This document shows positions 60,671-64,000 of a DNA stretch of 64,000 nucleotides, one piece after another; the first letter of the stretch is position 1, and each line of letters opens with the position of its first letter. Position numbers and translations under genes: made by a program. The stretch is from Bacillaceae bacterium JMAK1 (GTDB lineage: Bacteria; Bacillota; Bacilli; Bacillales; Marinococcaceae): the NCBI GenBank assembly GCA_012970285.1, contig JIBW01000007.1, positions 248,001 to 312,000 of the forward strand, written 5' to 3'. The notes beneath the pieces were generated by a model. That model worked only from the letters and a program-made list of their open reading frames with translations, searched no databases and was not told where the DNA came from.

Positions 60671-62482
60671 TTAGTAGACATCTCGTTGATATCGTTGTTC
60701 TTGTTGCAACTTCTTTAAAAAGCTGTCTGCTTCCTCTGTCGTATAATTGCCTTCCTCAGCGATAATCTCTGTTAAGGTAGCGTGGACGTCTTGTGCCATT
60801 TGTTTTTCATCTCCGCACACATAAATTGTTGCGCCTGCATCAATCCAGTTATACAATTCCTTCGATTGTTCTTTCATACGGTGTTGAACATATATTTTTT
60901 CATCGGTATCCCGTGAGAACGCAACGTCCATTTTCGTAAGCGTCCCGTTTGAAAGCCAACGTTGCCAGTCAACTTGATATAGAAAATCAGTCACAAAGTG
61001 TTGATCACCAAAAAATAACCACGATTTCCCTGAAGCATCAAGTTCTTCGCGTTCTTCAAGAAAGCTTCGGTATGGTGCCACGCCAGTCCCAGGTCCGACC
61101 ATAATAATGGGAGCATCAGGATCGATAGGAAGACGGAAATTATCATTCTTTTGCACGAAAATTGGAAGGGCACCGCCAACTTCTGTACGCTCCGCACATT
61201 GAACGGAACAAACGCCACTTCGCGCTCGCTCATTTAGATCATAACGAACGGCAGAGACCGTCAAATGAACTTCATCTTCATTCGCCAAATGACTACTTGC
61301 AATTGAATAAAGGCGCGGCGGGATTTTTCTAAGTGTGGCAACAAATTCTTCTGCAGACGTTTGAATGGGTCCGAAATCTTTGATGTAATCAATAAGATCA
61401 CGACCTTCTAGATAATCACGCAATTGATCTTGATTTCCTTCTCGGATTAAATCATCTACGCCTTCTTCATTCATCCACTGCTTTGTTTTAGTAAGAAGAG
61501 GCTTCGTTAATACAGTAATTTCATACTGTTTAAGTAGTGCTTCTCTTAGCGAAACGGTGTCATTGTTTTTATTGATCGTCACTTCAAGATTGCCATCCCA
61601 ATTCGTAAGCTCAAGTAATTGATGAACGATCAACTCGTCATTTTCAGGAAAAATACCGATGCTATCACCGGGGGAAAAGGTAAAACCAGAGTCTTCAAGT
61701 GACAGCTCAATGTGCCGAGTTTCTTTGTTCGATCCTCGTCCATTTAGATTAATATTCTCAAGCACTTCAGCATGGTATGGGTTGCTTCTTGAGTACTGAC
61801 TTGGAGGGTTCCCGGTTAATGGCGTCAGTGACGTTGATGGGGCTTTAGCTGATTGTTGATTATCAGTCATTTTCGTGACCACTTCGTTTACCCATTCGTT
61901 CGCCACTTCTTCAAAATCCACATCACAGTCTGCTCTTTGGACGATGCGTTCTCCACCGAGTTTTTCGAATAAGTCATCCAGTTCTTTTCCCGTTTGACAA
62001 AAGAATTCATACGACTCATCGCCAAGTGATAGAACGGAGAATTGCACGCCGTCTAGCTTCGGCATTTTGCGGCTAAATGCATGTTCATAAAATCCAATCG
62101 CATTGTCTGGAGGTTCACCTTCACCGTGGGTACTAATGATGAGGAAAAGTCGCTCCACAGACTTAAGTTCTTTCGTTTTGTAATCTCTCATTGAGTGTAG
62201 ATCCGCATCAATTCCGATTTCTTGGAGTCGCAGAGCGAGTGTTTCAGCAACGCTTTGAGAATTCCCCGTTTGTGATCCATAGAGGACGGTCGCATTGATG
62301 GGGCTGTGATCGCTCATGACAGGTTCGGTAGAAGATGTGGGTACTACTTCGCTTGCAAAAGATTGTGCGCTTATGTATCCACTCAACCAAATTTTCTGTT
62401 CTGCTGACAGTGTTGGTAGCAATTGATTTAACAGCTGTACTTGTTCTTCAGTAAAAGGACTAGAAGTTGTCTTAAGATGCAA
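60671..62482 (-). CDS. cysJ: Assimilatory sulfite reductase (NADPH) flavoprotein subunit
   Basis: 603 residues: N-terminal flavodoxin domain (LYGSQTGNSQSVAE near residue 70), FAD domain (RLYSIASS, SGVCSVQCAE) and NADPH domain (MVGPGTGVAPYRSFLEERE, YVCGDEKQMAQDVH). Transfers electrons from NADPH to CysI. First gene of a two-gene operon divergent from cysH-sat. Confidence 0.95.
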   Translation of the reverse strand: MHLKTTSSPFTEEQVQLLNQLLPTLSAEQKIWLSGYISAQSFASEVVPTSSTEPVMSDHSPINATVLYGSQTGNSQSVAETLALRLQEIGIDADLHSMRDYKTKELKSVERLFLIISTHGEGEPPDNAIGFYEHAFSRKMPKLDGVQFSVLSLGDESYEFFCQTGKELDDLFEKLGGERIVQRADCDVDFEEVANEWVNEVVTKMTDNQQSAKAPSTSLTPLTGNPPSQYSRSNPYHAEVLENINLNGRGSNKETRHIELSLEDSGFTFSPGDSIGIFPENDELIVHQLLELTNWDGNLEVTINKNNDTVSLREALLKQYEITVLTKPLLTKTKQWMNEEGVDDLIREGNQDQLRDYLEGRDLIDYIKDFGPIQTSAEEFVATLRKIPPRLYSIASSHLANEDEVHLTVSAVRYDLNERARSGVCSVQCAERTEVGGALPIFVQKNDNFRLPIDPDAPIIMVGPGTGVAPYRSFLEEREELDASGKSWLFFGDQHFVTDFLYQVDWQRWLSNGTLTKMDVAFSRDTDEKIYVQHRMKEQSKELYNWIDAGATIYVCGDEKQMAQDVHATLTEIIAEEGNYTTEEADSFLKKLQQEQRYQRDVY

Positions 62483-62548
62483 TGAAGTTCCCCCTTAGTC
62501 GTGGTTGAATTCCGGAAGATGAAATGGAATGTTCTTACAATTATAAAT

Positions 62549-62585
62549 TTAGCACAATATTATGCTAACTAAACAAAGTTGTCAA
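62549..62585 (-). promoter_or_regulatory. cysJI promoter with overlapping dyad
   Basis: On the minus strand TTGACA (62585-62580), 17-bp spacer, TAATAT (62562-62557). The inverted repeat TTAGCA-N8-TGCTAA (62549-62568) covers the -10, a natural repressor site, for example for a CymR- or CysL-type regulator. The regulator is not identified. Confidence 0.7.
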
Positions 62586-62745
62586 GTTGGTTTTATGGAA
62601 TATTAAGAGAGTAAAGAGGACTTCGCAAGCATACCATTGAGTAAGGAAGTAGATTAAGATGTGATCGTAGTAGGGGTTTTTATCGTTTCAAGGCTTTTTA
62701 TGAGAAGAATTAAGAAATTCTTTTCGTTTGAATTTACATTTTATT

Positions 62746-62774
62746 TTGACAAAGATTGCTTAGGAATGTAGAAT
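62746..62774 (+). promoter_or_regulatory. Sigma-A promoter of the cysH-sat operon
   Basis: TTGACA (62746-62751), 17-bp spacer, TAGAAT (62769-62774), about 50 bases before the cysH start. The rest of the 62586-62745 stretch holds nothing else I can support. Confidence 0.8.
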
Positions 62775-62825
62775 CACTGTAAAACATATCCATTTACTAA
62801 GAATATTGTGAGGAAGTGGAAGTTC

Positions 62826-63551
62826 ATGAGTGTTCGCTATCATACCGCTCAACATGAAGACTATGAAACGTTGAATCGAAAGCTTCATAACAAAGATAGT
62901 CTAGATGTGCTGAAATGGGCCGATCATTCATTTGGAAACCGGCTCATCTATGCGTGTAGCTTTGGTGCAGAAGCGATGGTGCTCCTTGATTTACTTTCCA
63001 AAGTGCAAAAAGATGCACGGATTTTGTTTTTAGATACGGATTTTCATTTTCAAGAAACGAAACAGTTGATTGAACGAGTGAAAAAGCGTTATCCAATGTT
63101 TGAGATTACAGAAGCGAAGCCTGAATTAACGCCTAATGAACAAGCGAATGTTCATGGAGAACGGTTGTGGGAGACGAATCCAGATTTGTGTTGTCAAATT
63201 AGGAAATTAGATGTGCTTGAACAACATCTACAACCTTACGATGCATGGTTATCTGGATTAAGACGTGAGCAGTCGCCAACGAGAGCGAATACGGAGTACG
63301 TAAACGCAGATCACAAGTTTCAGAAAGTGAAAGTATGTCCTCTGATTCACTGGACAGAGGAAGAAGTATGGTTGTATATCCGTTTGCATCAACTTCCTTA
63401 CAATGAGCTTCATGATCACCATTATCCGAGTATCGGATGTACGCACTGCACTCGTCCTGTGTTGCCAGGTGAGGACGAACGGGCAGGAAGATGGGCAGGA
63501 ACTGGGAAAACAGAATGTGGTTTGCATACAGAAGGAGGACGTCAGACGTGA
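62826..63551 (+). CDS. cysH: Phosphoadenylyl/adenylyl-sulfate reductase
   Basis: About 241 residues. Reduces (P)APS to sulfite with thioredoxin. PP-loop-type segment YACSFGAEAMVLLDLL near residue 42, LDTDFHFQET, and the C-terminal ECGLH catalytic Cys. The paired CC in LCCQIRKLD and CTHC near residue 200 are the 4Fe-4S ligands of the APS-accepting type, as in B. subtilis CysH. GAGGAAG before the ATG at 62826; a GTG at 62808 overlaps that site. Overlaps sat by 4 bases (GTGA). Confidence 0.93.
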   Translation: MSVRYHTAQHEDYETLNRKLHNKDSLDVLKWADHSFGNRLIYACSFGAEAMVLLDLLSKVQKDARILFLDTDFHFQETKQLIERVKKRYPMFEITEAKPELTPNEQANVHGERLWETNPDLCCQIRKLDVLEQHLQPYDAWLSGLRREQSPTRANTEYVNADHKFQKVKVCPLIHWTEEEVWLYIRLHQLPYNELHDHHYPSIGCTHCTRPVLPGEDERAGRWAGTGKTECGLHTEGGRQT

Positions 63552-64000
63552 AGCTAGTAAATCGTTATCAACCTGATAAGAAGGTACAGCACATTACAAA
63601 AACAATTGCTTTAGACGCTTTTGCACTCTCGGACCTTGAATTGCTTGGGATCGGCGGATACAGTCCGCTTACTGGATTTTTAAATGAGAACGACTACGAA
63701 GCGGTTGTTCAGTCGATGAGGCTTGCTTCTGGTGAGCCGTGGAGTGTTCCGATTACGCTTCCAGTAGCACACGCTTCTTCGGTTCAAATTGGAGAGGACG
63801 TCCGACTCGTCTACAACGATGTAACGTATGGAGTGCTCACTGTTGAATCAGTCTATGAACCTGATAAAACGGTAGAAGCAGAACAAGTCTATCGAACGAA
63901 TGATCACGCACATCCTGGTGTTGCGAAATTATATTCTCGACCGAATGTTTACGTTGGGGGAGAAATCGTCCTCACGAAAAAAATCGAACGCGAAGAATTT
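63548..64000 (+). CDS. sat: Sulfate adenylyltransferase, N-terminal part (runs off the right edge)
   Basis: Makes APS from sulfate and ATP, the step before CysH. Only about 151 residues are in the window. LELLGIGGYSPLTGFLNENDY near residue 30, EPWSVPITLPV and DHAHPGVAKLYSRPNVYVGG are typical of the ATP sulfurylase PUA-like and early catalytic regions. GTG start with AAGGAGG about 9 nt upstream; its GTG overlaps the cysH stop. The frame is open to the window end. Confidence 0.94.
   Translation, partial: MKLVNRYQPDKKVQHITKTIALDAFALSDLELLGIGGYSPLTGFLNENDYEAVVQSMRLASGEPWSVPITLPVAHASSVQIGEDVRLVYNDVTYGVLTVESVYEPDKTVEAEQVYRTNDHAHPGVAKLYSRPNVYVGGEIVLTKKIEREEF

Overview
The window looks like chromosome from a low-to-moderate GC Bacillaceae bacterium, probably a salt- or alkali-adapted relative of Bacillus (Alkalihalobacillus or Shouchella type). 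This rests on AGGAGG-type ribosome sites, several TTG/GTG starts, an S-box SAM riboswitch ahead of metNIQ, CcpA-type cre boxes, an OpuC-type osmolyte importer, the cysH-sat / cysJI arrangement and acidic secreted lipoproteins. The genus is an inference; there is no rRNA or tRNA to anchor it. No phage, IS element, CRISPR array or tRNA gene was seen.

Layout. (1) 1-8256: the C-terminal half of a sigma-54 activator, then a TRAP dicarboxylate-type transporter, an MmgE/PrpD protein, an acyl-CoA dehydrogenase, a MaoC hydratase and a class III CoA-transferase. Two well-formed -24/-12 promoters and TGAAAC-type dyads make this one sigma-54 catabolic regulon with an unknown substrate. (2) 8421-11978 (minus): two ABC-2 export modules around a YtrA-like GntR repressor. 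(3) 12316-14762: a proline-iminopeptidase-like hydrolase and an orphan peptide-binding lipoprotein. (4) 14819-21323: a divergent carnitine locus, with carnitine catabolism (thioesterase, L-carnitine dehydrogenase, BKACE enzyme) and a GbsR-like regulator on one side and an OpuC-type ABC importer on the other. (5) 21406-22098: 33 tandem copies of a 21-bp unit, apparently non-coding. (6) 22208-26207: a LacI regulator, a HisD-like dehydrogenase behind twin perfect operators, a TetR regulator and an SDR. (7) 26281-29027: SAM riboswitch and methionine importer metNIQ. (8) 29593-38621 (minus): a sugar-acid cluster (DHDPS-family aldolase, Fe-alcohol dehydrogenase, PrpR-like regulator lacking GAFTGA, DUF1537 kinase, PdxA-family dehydrogenase, TAXI-TRAP transporter). 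(9) 39134-51979: mostly stand-alone genes, including a secreted asparaginase with a C-terminal chitin-binding-like module, an AadA-like nucleotidyltransferase, a second orphan peptide-binding lipoprotein, a serine hydrolase, small membrane proteins and a yybP-ykoY manganese riboswitch that precedes a 41-residue basic peptide and a small protein kinase. (10) 52022-58388: larA-larE-larB-larC with a KdgT-type permease, a perfect cre box and a divergent CdaR-like regulator. (11) 58937-64000: assimilatory sulfate reduction, cysJI divergent from cysH-sat.

The common theme is scavenging: organic acids, carnitine, peptides, methionine and sulfate are imported by dedicated systems with local regulators and CcpA control. 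The most novel-looking items are the manganese riboswitch/peptide/kinase unit, the sigma-54 acyl-CoA regulon, the sugar-acid cluster with its sigma-54-incompetent regulator, and the KdgT-linked LarA system.
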